DNA of 64,000 nt from Duganella callida (GTDB lineage Bacteria; Pseudomonadota; Gammaproteobacteria; Burkholderiales; Burkholderiaceae_D): assembly GCF_004614165.1 (NCBI RefSeq), contig NZ_SPVG01000023.1, positions 1 through 64,000 of the forward strand, in the 5' to 3' direction. This document shows, piece after piece, positions 29,356 to 39,509 of this stretch (within the stretch, counting starts at the first letter, position 1; each line of letters starts with the position of its first letter). The notes below the pieces were generated by a model. It ran no database searches. It was not told where the DNA came from and saw only the letters and a program-made list of their open reading frames with translations. The position numbers and the translations under genes are program-made.

Positions 29356-30113
29356 ACCGCCCTACCGCACTGATTGCCGATGATGAAGAAGGCATGCGTC
29401 AGCAGCTGCGCAGCCGGTTGCTGGAAGCCTGGCCGGCGCTGCAGATCGTGGCCGAGGCCAGCAACGGCATCGAAGCCGTGGCCCTGGCCGGCCAGCACCA
29501 GCCCGACATCGTGTTCCTCGACATCCGCATGCCGGGCCTGTCCGGCATCGAGGCGGCGCGCATGCTGTTCAACCGCTGCCACCTGGTGTTCGTCACCGCC
29601 TACGACCAGTATGCGATCGAGGCCTTCGAACAGGGCGCGCTCGACTATCTGCTCAAGCCGGTCGGCGGCGAACGCCTGAAAGCCGCCTGCGCGCGCGTAC
29701 AGGGCCGGCTGGGCCGGCAGCCGGCCGACATCGAACGCCAACTGAGCCAGCTGCTGGCGCAGCACCGGCCGCCGGCCGCGAAGCAGGAATATCTACGCTG
29801 GATACAGGCCGTGGTCGGTGCCAACCTGCGCATGATCAGCACGCGGGAAGTGCTGTTCTTCCAGGCCGACGAAAAATATACGCGGGTCCAGACCGGGCAA
29901 TCGGAAGTCCTGATCCGCAAGACGCTGAAAGAGCTGGCGGACGAACTGGACCCGAACGAATTCTGGCGCATCCACCGCTCGACGCTGGTACGGGTGGATG
30001 CCATCGCCGAAGTCACGCGCGACCTGCGCGGGCGACAGATGGTTCGCATCCGCAACCATCCGGCGCTGTTGGAAGTGAGCCGCGGCCACACACATTTATT
30101 CCAGCAAATGTAA
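29352..30113 (+). CDS. LytTR-family response regulator
   Basis: Protein of 253 residues. The receiver domain (1-120) carries the phosphorylated Asp in I-V-F-L-D-I-R-M-P-G-L-S-G near residue 56 and the Lys in L-L-K-P near 103. The C-terminal LytTR DNA-binding domain (150-253) has E-V-L-F-F-Q-A-D-E-K-Y-T-R-V and F-W-R-I-H-R-S-T-L-V-R-V. LytTR regulators bind pairs of direct repeats and often control surface or exopolymer genes; the nearby PEP-CTERM genes are possible targets, but this is only proximity. Confidence 0.94.
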   Translation: MNRPTALIADDEEGMRQQLRSRLLEAWPALQIVAEASNGIEAVALAGQHQPDIVFLDIRMPGLSGIEAARMLFNRCHLVFVTAYDQYAIEAFEQGALDYLLKPVGGERLKAACARVQGRLGRQPADIERQLSQLLAQHRPPAAKQEYLRWIQAVVGANLRMISTREVLFFQADEKYTRVQTGQSEVLIRKTLKELADELDPNEFWRIHRSTLVRVDAIAEVTRDLRGRQMVRIRNHPALLEVSRGHTHLFQQM

Positions 30114-30171
30114 CGCCTCCGGCATCGGCGCGGGGCTATACTGATCCTTCTAACTCAAGGGAGGCTCCGCG

Positions 30172-30597
30172 ATGTCCAACATACCCAAGCAAACGCTTTG
30201 CAACGTCATGCCCTGCATGCGCTACCGCGATGCGCCGGCCGCGATCGACTGGCTGTGCGGCACCCTGGGCTTTGAAGTGCAGTTCGTGGTGCCGAACGAA
30301 GACGGCACCATTGCCCACGCCCAGCTCACCTTCGGGAACAGCATGATCATGCTGGGCTCCGCCTTCGACACCGAATACGGACGCCTGCTCAAGCAGCCGG
30401 ACGACATCGGCGGCTACGTCACCCAGAGTACCTACCTGGTGGTCAACGATGCCGACGTGGTCTACGACCGCGTGCGCGAAAACGGCGGCCGCATCCTGCT
30501 GGATATCAAGGATGAAGACTACGGCGGCCGCGGCTTCACCTGCAGCGACCGCGAAGGCCATGTCTGGAGCGTGGGCACATACGATCCCTACGCCTGA
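30172..30597 (+). CDS. VOC-superfamily protein (glyoxalase/bleomycin-resistance-like)
   Basis: Protein of 141 residues with GGGAGG before the ATG and a TATACT hexamer at 30137-30142 as possible -10 box. It has the paired beta-alpha-beta-beta-beta pattern: C-M-R-Y-R-D-A-P-A-A-I-D-W-L-C-G-T-L-G-F near 15 and D-A-D-V-V-Y-D-R-V-R-E-N-G-G near 92. The end is F-T-C-S-D-R-E-G-H-V-W-S-V-G-T-Y, typical of the PhnB/YdhR-like VOC branch. The metal ligands are not obvious and the substrate is unknown. Confidence 0.9.
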   Translation: MSNIPKQTLCNVMPCMRYRDAPAAIDWLCGTLGFEVQFVVPNEDGTIAHAQLTFGNSMIMLGSAFDTEYGRLLKQPDDIGGYVTQSTYLVVNDADVVYDRVRENGGRILLDIKDEDYGGRGFTCSDREGHVWSVGTYDPYA

Positions 30598-30723
30598 TGC
30601 CTACAGGCCGGCGAGCCAGTTGTAGCCGTGCGATGGAAGGCAGGACCGCGCACGTCGAAAATATTTCCGCAAGCTCGATTGCAATACCCGCGCCGCCGCC
30701 CCCTGAAGGCGACGACCTTGCGG

Positions 30724-32351
<1,628 letters not shown>

Positions 32352-32369
32352 GTCAGATATCCTCGGCTC

Positions 32370-32455
32370 CGTCGCCCTCGCGAAGGCGGCGCCCCATGGA
32401 ACGTCGGCGCAGCGCCAGCGTGCCATGGAGTCCCGCCCTCGGGAATGACGGGGGT
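32370..32455. repeat. REP/BIME-like imperfect palindrome between cdd and deoA
   Basis: The arms GTCGCCCTCGCGAAGGCGG...CCCCATGG (from 32371) and CCATGGAGTCCCGCCCTCGG...AATGACGG (to about 32452) are imperfect inverted copies around a GGCGCAGCGCC core. The general look (CGTCATTCCC-GCGAAGGCGGG-CCATGG) is that of widespread extragenic palindromes in proteobacteria. It could fold in the deo transcript and affect mRNA stability between deoA and cdd. Confidence 0.7.
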
Positions 32456-32460
32456 TGGTA

Positions 32461-33786
32461 TTAGGGGCGGATAGTACGATAGATGACCGGGTTCGCGGCG
32501 GGCGCGGCGTCGGCGATCTGGTAGGCCGCCTGGATTTCGCGGATGGCCTGCTCGGCCGCCTCCCGCGTGCGCGCGTGCACCATCGCCAGCGGCTGGCCGG
32601 CTGCCACCTTTTCGCCCAGTCCCACCAGGTCGGTCAGGCCGACCGCATAATCGATCGGATCGGCGGCGCGACGGCGTCCGCCGCCCAACGACACCACCGC
32701 CAGGCCAATCTCCCGGCAGTTGGTCGACGTGGCATAACCCGACTTCAACGCGGGCGCCGGCAGCACGATAGGGGAACGTTCCAGGTACTTGTCCGGAGTG
32801 GCCATCAGATCGGCCGGGCCGCCCAGCGCCACCACCATGCGGGCGAAACGCTCGGCCGCTTCGCCGCTGTCCAGCGACGCCTGCAGCTTTGCGCGCGCTT
32901 CTTCTTCGGTCGCCGCCAGCTTGCCCAGCACCAGCATCTCGGCGCACAGCGCCATGGTCACTTCATGCAGACGCGCGGGGCGCGACTTACCGGTCAGGTA
33001 ATCGATGGCGCCGCGCACCTCGATCGCGTTGCCGGCATATGGCGCCAGCGATTCGTTCATGTCGGTCAGGATGGCCGAGGTCATCATGCCGGCGCCATTG
33101 CCCACCTTGACGATACTGTCGGCCAGTTCCACCGACTTCTCGTAGGTCGGCATGAAGGCGCCGCTGCCCACTTTCACGTCCATGGCCAGCGCATCCAGTC
33201 CGGCCGAGAGTTTCTTCGACAGGATGGAGCCGGTAATCATCGCCACCGATTCCACCGTCGCGGTCACGTCGCGCACGCCGTAGAAAATCTTGTCCGATGG
33301 CGCCAACGAAGCGGTCTGGCCGATGATGGCCACGCCGACTTCCTTGACCACCTTGCGGAACAAGGCATTGTCCGGCACCGTGGTGTAGCCGGGGATGGAA
33401 TCGAATTTATCCAGCGTGCCGCCGGTGTGGCCCAGGCCACGACCCGAGATCATCGGCACGAAGCCGCCGCAGGCTGCGACCATGGGGCCGAGCAGCAGCG
33501 AGACCACGTCGCCGACGCCGCCGGTGGAATGCTTGTCGACCACCGGGCCCGGCAGGTCCAGCGAGCGCCAGTCCAGCACTTCGCCCGAGTCGCGCATGGC
33601 CTGGGTGAAGGCGACGCGTTCGTCCATGGTCATGTCTTTGAAGTAGACCGCCATGGCCAGCGCGGCGATCTGACTTTCGGTCACGCGGCCGGAGGTGATG
33701 CCGCCTACGAAGAACTGTATTTCTTCGGCCGACAGGATGCCGCCGTCGCGCTTTTTGCGGATGATCTCTTGAGGTAGGTAAGACAT
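32461..33786 (-). CDS. deoA: thymidine phosphorylase
   Basis: Protein of 441 residues (E. coli DeoA is 440). The phosphate-site motif K-H-S-T-G-G-V-G-D near residue 84 and the family signature [14 protein letters not shown] near 113 are complete; K-V-G-S-G-A-F-M near 205 is also present. It cleaves thymidine and deoxyuridine with phosphate to the base and 2-deoxyribose-1-phosphate, which DeoB then isomerises. It lies 71 bases behind the aldehyde dehydrogenase gene, across a palindromic repeat. Confidence 0.97.
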   Translation of the reverse strand: MSYLPQEIIRKKRDGGILSAEEIQFFVGGITSGRVTESQIAALAMAVYFKDMTMDERVAFTQAMRDSGEVLDWRSLDLPGPVVDKHSTGGVGDVVSLLLGPMVAACGGFVPMISGRGLGHTGGTLDKFDSIPGYTTVPDNALFRKVVKEVGVAIIGQTASLAPSDKIFYGVRDVTATVESVAMITGSILSKKLSAGLDALAMDVKVGSGAFMPTYEKSVELADSIVKVGNGAGMMTSAILTDMNESLAPYAGNAIEVRGAIDYLTGKSRPARLHEVTMALCAEMLVLGKLAATEEEARAKLQASLDSGEAAERFARMVVALGGPADLMATPDKYLERSPIVLPAPALKSGYATSTNCREIGLAVVSLGGGRRRAADPIDYAVGLTDLVGLGEKVAAGQPLAMVHARTREAAEQAIREIQAAYQIADAAPAANPVIYRTIRP

Positions 33787-33805
33787 GAATTATCCGTTGA
33801 TTAAT

Positions 33806-33852
33806 CGTGGTCTGTCCCCGGGGACAGACCCCGGGGACAGACCACGTTTTTG
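33806..33852. repeat. GGGGACAGACCACG palindromic repeat (copy 1) in the deo operon
   Basis: CGTGGTCTGTCCCC (33806-33819), a middle GGGGACAGACCCC (33820-33832) and GGGGACAGACCACG (33833-33846) followed by TTTTTG form a large inverted repeat. The 20-mer starting at 33833 recurs exactly twice, in opposite orientations, at 53665-53712. It is a dispersed extragenic repeat, placed just after the aldehyde dehydrogenase stop. Confidence 0.85.
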
Positions 33853-33857
33853 AAACG

Positions 33858-36239
33858 TTAGACGCCGTAAGGAATCCAGATGTTTTTTACCTGCGACGCG
33901 TGCGCCAGCACGGCGCGGCCGCCGGACTGAGCGGTGCTGTACCAGTCGCGGCCCTTGGCGCCGCCGACCCAGGTGCGCTTCAGCGATGCCGCCGACAGAC
34001 GCTCCACTTCGGCGCAGCCCTCGGCCGAGCCGTCGTGACGCCACACCGCATCGATATCCGCGTGCGACGCCAGCGTGCGTGCCAGCTCGTCGGCCGAACC
34101 GGTGACGATGTTGACTACACCGCCCGGCAGGTCCGAGGTATCGAACACCTGATACAGATCGGTGGCCGACAGCGGATGCGTTTCCGATGGCACCACCACC
34201 ACGCGATTGCCCAGCGCGATCGCCGGCGCCACCAGCGAGATGAAGCCTAGCAGCGGCGCCTCGTTCGGGCACACGATGCCGATCACGCCCAGCGGCTCGT
34301 TCAGCGCCACGGTGATGCCGTGCATCGGCGGCTGATGCGCCAGACCGTCGTACTTGTCGGCCCATGCAGCGTAGTAGAACAGACGCTCGACCGACGCCTG
34401 CACTTCTTTCTCGGCGTTTTTGGAGCCGGTCATGGCGGCGATGCGGGCCGCGAATTCCTCGCCGCGCGCGGCCAGGTTTTCGGCGATGTAGTACAGCACC
34501 TGCGCGCGGTTATGCGCGGTGGCCTTGGTCCAGCCGCTGGCCTTGTGCGCGGCTTCCACCGCGTTACGGATATCCTTGCGGTTGCCCTCGCCCACTTCGG
34601 CGATGAAGGCGCCGTCGGCGCCGTGGATCGCGCGGCTGTAAGCGCCGTCAGGGCGGGCCTGCTTGCCGCCGATGTACAGTTTGGCGGTGCGGTCGATGCC
34701 GAACGGACTGCCGGCCGGCACGCCGCCCCTGGCTTTCGCCTTCGGCTCCACCACCGGCGCTGCGGGACGCGCATCTTCCGCCAGTGCGGTCATATATTCG
34801 TACATGCCTTCGCGGCCGCCCTCGCGGCCGTAGCCGGATTCGCGGTAGCCACCGAAGCCGCAGGCGGCGTCGAACTGGTTGGCGGTGTTGATCCATACCA
34901 CGCCAGCCTTGATCTGTGGCGCGACGTCCAGCGCCAGCGAGATGTTCTCGGTCCACACGCAGGCGGCCAGGCCGTAGACGGTGTTGTTGGCCAGTTGCAC
35001 GGCTTCCGGCGGTGTGCGGAAGCTCATCGCCACCAGCACCGGGCCGAAGATCTCGGCCTGCGCCACGGCGGCCGACGTCGATGCGCCTGTGATCAGCGTC
35101 GGCGGGAACCACGAGCCGTCGGCCGGCAGTTCGCAGGCCGGCTGATACACGCTGCAACCCTCGTCGCGCGCCGATTGCACCAGACCTTCGATGCGTTGCT
35201 TCTGCACCGGATCGACCAGCGCGCCGATGTCCATCGACTTGTCCAGCGGCGAACCGAGGGTCAGCTTGTCCATGCGCGCGCGCAGCTTGCCCAGGAATTT
35301 TTCCTGGATCGATTCCTGCACCAGCAGGCGCGAACCGGCGCAGCAGACCTGGCCCTGGTTGAACCAGATCGAATCGACCAGCCCTTCGACGGCGGCATCG
35401 AGGTCGGCGTCTTCGAACACCACGAACGGCGATTTGCCGCCCAGCTCCAGCGAAAGCTTCTTGCCGCTGCCGGCGGTGGCTTCGCGGATCAGACGACCCA
35501 CTTCGGTCGAGCCGGTGAAGGCCAGCTTGTCGATGCCGGCATGCTTGACGATGGCCTCGCCGACGCGGCCGTCGCCGGTGACGATGTTGACCACGCCGGC
35601 CGGCACGCCGGCCTGCACGCAGATGTCGGCGAACAGCATCGCGGTCAGCGAGGTGAATTCGGCCGGCTTGAACACCACGGTGTTACCGGCGGCCAGCGCC
35701 GGCGCGATTTTCCACGCCAGCATTAGCAGCGGGAAGTTCCACGGCACGATCTGCCCGACCACGCCGACGGCGCGGTAGTCGGAAAACTCTTCGGCCTGCA
35801 GTTGCGCCCAGCCGGCGTGGTAGTAGAAGTGACGCGCCACCAGCGGCAGGTCGACGTCGCGGGTTTCGCGGATGGTTTTACCGTTGTCCAGGGTTTCCAG
35901 CACGGCGAACAGGCGCGCATGCTTTTGCATCAGGCGCGCGATCGCGTACAGCACCTTGGCGCGGCCATGACCGCCCAGCGCCTGCCAGCCCGGCTGCGCG
36001 GCGCGCGCGGCGGCGACGGCACGATCGACGTCTTCCGCGCTGCCCTGGGTCAGGTCGGCCAGCTTGGCGCCGTTGGCGGGATTGATGGAGGCGAACAGCT
36101 CGCCCGCTTCGCTCCACTCGTTGTTGATGAACAGGCCGAACTGGCGGCCGCGCTGCTCCAGCCACGCTTGCGCTTCTTTCGTGCTTTCCGGTGCTGGGCC
36201 GTATTCCATGGTGTTCAGGATCTCTTTGATGGTTGGCAT
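33858..36239 (-). CDS. tandem aldehyde dehydrogenase (second domain lacks the catalytic residues)
   Basis: Protein of 793 residues from ATG 36239 (M-P-T-I-K-E-I-L-N). Residues 40-500 form a complete aldehyde dehydrogenase: E-L-G-G-K-S-P-F-V-V-F near 265 and the active Cys in G-Q-V-C-C-A-G-S-R near 300. Residues 520-793 form a shorter second ALDH-like domain (Y-I-G-G-K-Q-A-R, then P-N-E-A-P-L-L-G-F and G-G-V-V-N-I-V-T-G) without E-L-G-G-K or an active Cys. It lies 14 bases behind deoC, whose product is acetaldehyde, so oxidation of acetaldehyde to acetate is the likely job. The C-terminal domain may be structural. Confidence 0.88.
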   Translation of the reverse strand: MPTIKEILNTMEYGPAPESTKEAQAWLEQRGRQFGLFINNEWSEAGELFASINPANGAKLADLTQGSAEDVDRAVAAARAAQPGWQALGGHGRAKVLYAIARLMQKHARLFAVLETLDNGKTIRETRDVDLPLVARHFYYHAGWAQLQAEEFSDYRAVGVVGQIVPWNFPLLMLAWKIAPALAAGNTVVFKPAEFTSLTAMLFADICVQAGVPAGVVNIVTGDGRVGEAIVKHAGIDKLAFTGSTEVGRLIREATAGSGKKLSLELGGKSPFVVFEDADLDAAVEGLVDSIWFNQGQVCCAGSRLLVQESIQEKFLGKLRARMDKLTLGSPLDKSMDIGALVDPVQKQRIEGLVQSARDEGCSVYQPACELPADGSWFPPTLITGASTSAAVAQAEIFGPVLVAMSFRTPPEAVQLANNTVYGLAACVWTENISLALDVAPQIKAGVVWINTANQFDAACGFGGYRESGYGREGGREGMYEYMTALAEDARPAAPVVEPKAKARGGVPAGSPFGIDRTAKLYIGGKQARPDGAYSRAIHGADGAFIAEVGEGNRKDIRNAVEAAHKASGWTKATAHNRAQVLYYIAENLAARGEEFAARIAAMTGSKNAEKEVQASVERLFYYAAWADKYDGLAHQPPMHGITVALNEPLGVIGIVCPNEAPLLGFISLVAPAIALGNRVVVVPSETHPLSATDLYQVFDTSDLPGGVVNIVTGSADELARTLASHADIDAVWRHDGSAEGCAEVERLSAASLKRTWVGGAKGRDWYSTAQSGGRAVLAHASQVKNIWIPYGV

Positions 36240-36253
36240 GACGGTGTCCGTAA

Positions 36254-37216
36254 TTATGGTTGCGCGTGGCGGTGAGCGGCCGAATAGTTGCCGGTCACGT
36301 AGTGTTCGAGCTGACGTTCGATATCGGTCAGCAGGCTCGATGCGCCGATGCGGAACAGGTGCGGCTCCAGCCATTCGTTGCCCAGTTCTTCCTTCATCAG
36401 GGTCAGGTACTGCAGCGCGGCCTTGGCCGTGCTGACGCCGCCCGCCGGCTTGTAGCCGATCTTGAAGCCGGTCTGCTCGTGGTAGTCGCGGATCGCGCGC
36501 ACCATGGTCAGCGAGACGGGAATCGTCGCGTTGACCGGTTCCTTGCCGGTCGAGGTCTTGATGAAGTCCGCGCCGGCCATCATGCAGACCCACGATGCCT
36601 TGGCCACGTTTTCCAGCGTGACCAGTTCACCGGTGGCCAGAATCGCCTTGACGTGGGCATCGCCGCAGGCCTTGCGGTAAGCCAGCATCTCGTCATACAG
36701 CGCCTGCCAGTTGCCGGTCAGGACGTGCTGGCGGGTGATGACGATGTCGATCTCGCTGGCGCCGGCGGCGACCGACAGCTCGATCTCGCGCACCTTGGTT
36801 TCCATGCTGGTCAGGCCGGCCGGGAAGCCGGTCGACACCGCGGCGATCGGCAAACGGCCCTGCAGAACCTGCACGGCCGGCTTGATCATCTCGTGGTAGA
36901 CGCAGACGGCGCCGGTGGCCAGGTTGTAGTCCTGCAGGCCCATGGCCTGCACCAGGTCCGAACGCAGCGGACGCATGGCCTTCATGCACAGGCGCTCGAC
37001 GCGGCCCGGGGTATCGTCGCCGGACAGCGTGGTCAGGTCGATCAGGCCGATGGCCTTGACCAGCCAGGCGGCCTGGTATTCCTTCTTCACCGTGCGGCGG
37101 TTCGCCAGGCTGGCGGCGCGGCGGTCGGCGGCGGATTTGTTGACGCGGATATGGTGAATCCAGCTCAGGTCCAGCGGGACCGCTTCGTTGCGCTTGAAGT
37201 CAGCAATGATGCTCAT
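36254..37216 (-). CDS. deoC: deoxyribose-phosphate aldolase, long (eukaryote-like) type
   Basis: Protein of 320 residues from ATG 37216, compared with about 259 in E. coli. The extra N-terminus (P-L-D-L-S-W-I...R-R-T-V-K-K-E-Y-Q-A-A-W-L-V-K-A) and the end (E-E-L-G-N-E-W-L...F-R-I-G-A-S-S-L-L-T-D-I-E-R-Q) match the arrangement I know from animal DERA. The Schiff-base Lys lies in F-I-K-T-S-T-G-K near 225 and the helper Lys in Y-K-P-A-G-G. It splits 2-deoxyribose-5-phosphate to glyceraldehyde-3-phosphate and acetaldehyde. The start overlaps the deoB stop by 4 bases. Confidence 0.95.
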   Translation of the reverse strand: MSIIADFKRNEAVPLDLSWIHHIRVNKSAADRRAASLANRRTVKKEYQAAWLVKAIGLIDLTTLSGDDTPGRVERLCMKAMRPLRSDLVQAMGLQDYNLATGAVCVYHEMIKPAVQVLQGRLPIAAVSTGFPAGLTSMETKVREIELSVAAGASEIDIVITRQHVLTGNWQALYDEMLAYRKACGDAHVKAILATGELVTLENVAKASWVCMMAGADFIKTSTGKEPVNATIPVSLTMVRAIRDYHEQTGFKIGYKPAGGVSTAKAALQYLTLMKEELGNEWLEPHLFRIGASSLLTDIERQLEHYVTGNYSAAHRHAQP

Positions 37217-38406
37217 AGCAGGTTGGTTCCGTTCGAGAGTGGCTTGACGCCGAGGTGATGGGCCAGGGTCTGGCCGATATCGGAGAAGGTTTCGGAGATG
37301 CCCAGCGACTGCGCCTTCACGCCCGGACCGAAGAAGATCATCGGAATGTGTTCGCGGGTGTGGTCGGAGCCCGGCCAGGTCGGATCGCAGCCATGGTCGG
37401 CGGTGATCACCACCAGGTCGCCGTCCTGCAGCTTGGCCATGAATTCGGGCAGGCGCGCGTCCATTTCGTGCAGCGCGTTGGAATAGCCGTTGACGTCGCG
37501 GCGATGGCCGAAGGCCTGGTCGAAGTCGACGAAGTTCACGAAGGTCAGCGATTTGTCGCCCGCCTCGTCGGCCACCTTCAGCAGCGCGTCGAACAGCGCC
37601 ATGTTGTCCTTGCCCTTGACCACGCGCGACACACCCTGGGTGGCGAAGATGTCGCTGATCTTGCCCAGCGCGATCACTTCGCCGCCATCGTCCTTGACGT
37701 GGTCCAGCAGCGTCGGCGCCGGCGGCGCGACGGCGTAATCGTGGCGGTTGGAGGTGCGGGTGTAGTTGCCATTGGCACCGACGAACGGACGCGCGATCAC
37801 GCGGCCGATGTTGTACGGCTCGACCAGCCTGAAGGCGATCTCGCACACTTCATACAGGCGCTCCAGGCCGAACGATTCCTCGTGCGCGGCGATCTGCAGC
37901 ACCGAATCGGCCGAGGTATAGATGATCGGTTTGCCGCTGGCGACGTGCTCGTCGCCGTGCTTGTTGATGATCTCCGTGCCGGAAGCGTGGCAGTCGCCGA
38001 GGAAGCCCGGCACGCCGGTCAGTTCCTGCAATTTGGCGGTCAGTTCGGCCGGGAACGACGGCACGGTTTTCGGGAAATAGCCCCAGTCGAATTCCACCGG
38101 CACGCCGGCGATCTCCCAGTGGCCGGACTGGGTATCCTTGCCGGTCGAGCGCTCGCGCGCGGCGCCGTAGGCGGCGGTAAAGCCTTCGCGCCGGGTGAAG
38201 CCGGTGGCCCACTCGCCGCTGGCCAGATGGGCGGCGGCGGTCAGGCCCAGTTTTTCCATGGTCGGCAGCGACATCGGCTTGCCGCTGTTGGCGACCTGCG
38301 CGGCGATGTGGCCGAAGGTATTGGCGCCGGCGTCGTTGTACTTCGCCGCGTCGGGCGTGGCACCCAGGCCAAAGGAATCGAGCAAGAGGATAAATGCGCG
38401 TTTCAT
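37213..38406 (-). CDS. deoB: phosphopentomutase
   Basis: Protein of 397 residues (E. coli 407) of the alkaline-phosphatase superfamily. Seen: the metal Asp in L-L-D-S-F-G-L-G near residue 9; T-G-K-D-T-Q-S-G-H-W-E near 90 with the phosphorylated Thr; D-F-D-Q-A-F-G-H-R near 290; and T-A-D-H-G-C-D-P near 335. It converts (deoxy)ribose-1-phosphate to the 5-phosphate, linking DeoA and purine nucleoside phosphorylase to DeoC. AGGAG precedes the ATG, immediately after a hairpin. Confidence 0.97.
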   Translation of the reverse strand: MKRAFILLLDSFGLGATPDAAKYNDAGANTFGHIAAQVANSGKPMSLPTMEKLGLTAAAHLASGEWATGFTRREGFTAAYGAARERSTGKDTQSGHWEIAGVPVEFDWGYFPKTVPSFPAELTAKLQELTGVPGFLGDCHASGTEIINKHGDEHVASGKPIIYTSADSVLQIAAHEESFGLERLYEVCEIAFRLVEPYNIGRVIARPFVGANGNYTRTSNRHDYAVAPPAPTLLDHVKDDGGEVIALGKISDIFATQGVSRVVKGKDNMALFDALLKVADEAGDKSLTFVNFVDFDQAFGHRRDVNGYSNALHEMDARLPEFMAKLQDGDLVVITADHGCDPTWPGSDHTREHIPMIFFGPGVKAQSLGISETFSDIGQTLAHHLGVKPLSNGTNLL

Positions 38407-38426
38407 GATGTACTCCTAAAAAGCAA

Positions 38427-38450
38427 AAGGGGCGGACCTCGCCGCCCCTT
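38427..38450 (-). terminator. hairpin between the PNP gene and deoB (terminator or attenuator)
   Basis: A 9-bp stem (AAGGGGCGG 38427-38435, CCGCCCCTT 38442-38450, 6-base loop) lies just behind the PNP stop. On the minus strand it is followed by TTGCTTTTT, so it can act as an intrinsic terminator. It ends some 20 bases before the deoB start and so probably lets only part of the transcripts continue. Confidence 0.7.
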
Positions 38451-38457
38451 GGGTGTC

Positions 38458-39309
38458 TTACGCCTGCGGCGTTTTCGCTACCGTTTTTTCCACATTCGCG
38501 AGGAAGCCCAGGATCACTTCCACCAGCGAGGTCGCCGCGACGGCGGCGTACTTCAGCGTCTGTTCATGCGACAGCGGGAACGGCGACAGGCCTTCCGCCA
38601 GGTTGGTGATGGCCGATACGCCCACCACCTTCAGGCCGCAATGACGGGCCGACACCACTTCCGGCACCACCGACATGCCGACCACGTCGGCGCCCAGCGT
38701 CTTGAACGCGCGGATCTCGGCCGGCGTCTCGAAGTTCGGGCCGGCGTAGGCGATGTACACACCTTCGTGCAGGGTGACGTTCTTTTCCTTGGCCGCGGTG
38801 TGCAGCAGCGCGCGCAGTTCGGCGTCGTAGGCGTTGGCCATGCTGAAGAAACGCGGACCGAAACGCTCGTCGTTCCGCCCCATCATCGGCGTGCCCGGCA
38901 GGAAGTTGATATGGTCGGTCAACGCCACCAGCGAACCGGCGTCCACCTCGGTGCGCAGCGAGCCGGCGGCATTGGTCACGAACAGCATCTCGCAGCCCAG
39001 CAGCTTCATGGTGCGCACGGCGCTGGTCATCACGCCCAGGCCGTAGCCTTCGTAGACGTGGCCGCGGCCTTTCATGCACACCACCGACACGCCAGCCAGC
39101 GTGCCGATCACCAATTCGCCGGCGTGGCCGTGCACGGTGGAGATCGGGAAGCCCGGCAGTTCGTCGTAGCCGATGGTGACGGCGTCCAGCATCTGTTCCG
39201 CCAGCACACCCAGGCCCGAGCCGAGGATCAGCGCCACGCGCGGCTTGAAACCTTCAGGGAGACGGGCGCGAATGATGTCCGCTGCCTGGAATGGAGAGTT
39301 ATTAGACAT
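38458..39309 (-). CDS. punA: purine nucleoside phosphorylase, trimeric type
   Basis: Protein of 283 residues from ATG 39309, chosen because GAGGA precedes it; a start 14 codons earlier has no ribosome site. Motifs of the trimeric PNP family: L-I-L-G-S-G-L-G near 28, K-G-R-G-H-V-Y-E-G-Y near 82, T-N-A-A-G-S near 115, N-F-E-T-P-A-E near 190, G-M-S-V-V-P-E near 215 and A-I-T-N-L-A near 242. It cleaves inosine, guanosine and their deoxy forms to base and (deoxy)ribose-1-phosphate. First gene of the deo-type operon. Confidence 0.95.
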   Translation of the reverse strand: MSNNSPFQAADIIRARLPEGFKPRVALILGSGLGVLAEQMLDAVTIGYDELPGFPISTVHGHAGELVIGTLAGVSVVCMKGRGHVYEGYGLGVMTSAVRTMKLLGCEMLFVTNAAGSLRTEVDAGSLVALTDHINFLPGTPMMGRNDERFGPRFFSMANAYDAELRALLHTAAKEKNVTLHEGVYIAYAGPNFETPAEIRAFKTLGADVVGMSVVPEVVSARHCGLKVVGVSAITNLAEGLSPFPLSHEQTLKYAAVAATSLVEVILGFLANVEKTVAKTPQA

Positions 39310-39502
39310 GAAGATCCTCTGTTTTTTTGATATGGCTGGGGAAGCTGACACTATGCATCATCGTCCATATGTATGGCAAATACCATTTTTCTTAGCCATT
39401 TATATTTAAGTGATATAAATCGGCGGTATTATAAACCAAGGCAAACTTCGTTGCAGTCTTGGGTTTGACTTGGTTTGGACAAATGTTTACCATTCAAGAC
39501 AA
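39310..39502. promoter_or_regulatory. divergent control region PNP-deo operon / pseudouridine genes
   Basis: This AT-rich 193-base spacer holds several repeats: ATTTATAT (39398-39405) with ATATAAAT (39413-39420); AAACCAAG (39433-39440) with CTTGGTTT (39469-39476); and the first of two direct copies of GACAAATGTTTA (39478-39489, 39498-39509). The density of symmetry suggests operators for both transcripts. No regulator can be named from sequence alone. Confidence 0.6.
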
Positions 39503-39509
39503 ATGTTTA
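39478..39509. repeat. direct repeat GACAAATGTTTA x2, 20 bases apart
   Basis: Two identical 12-mers start at 39478 and 39498, almost exactly two helical turns apart, and the second overlaps the possible ATG (39503) of the kinase gene. Binding here would block start of transcription or translation of the pseudouridine genes. Confidence 0.7.
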
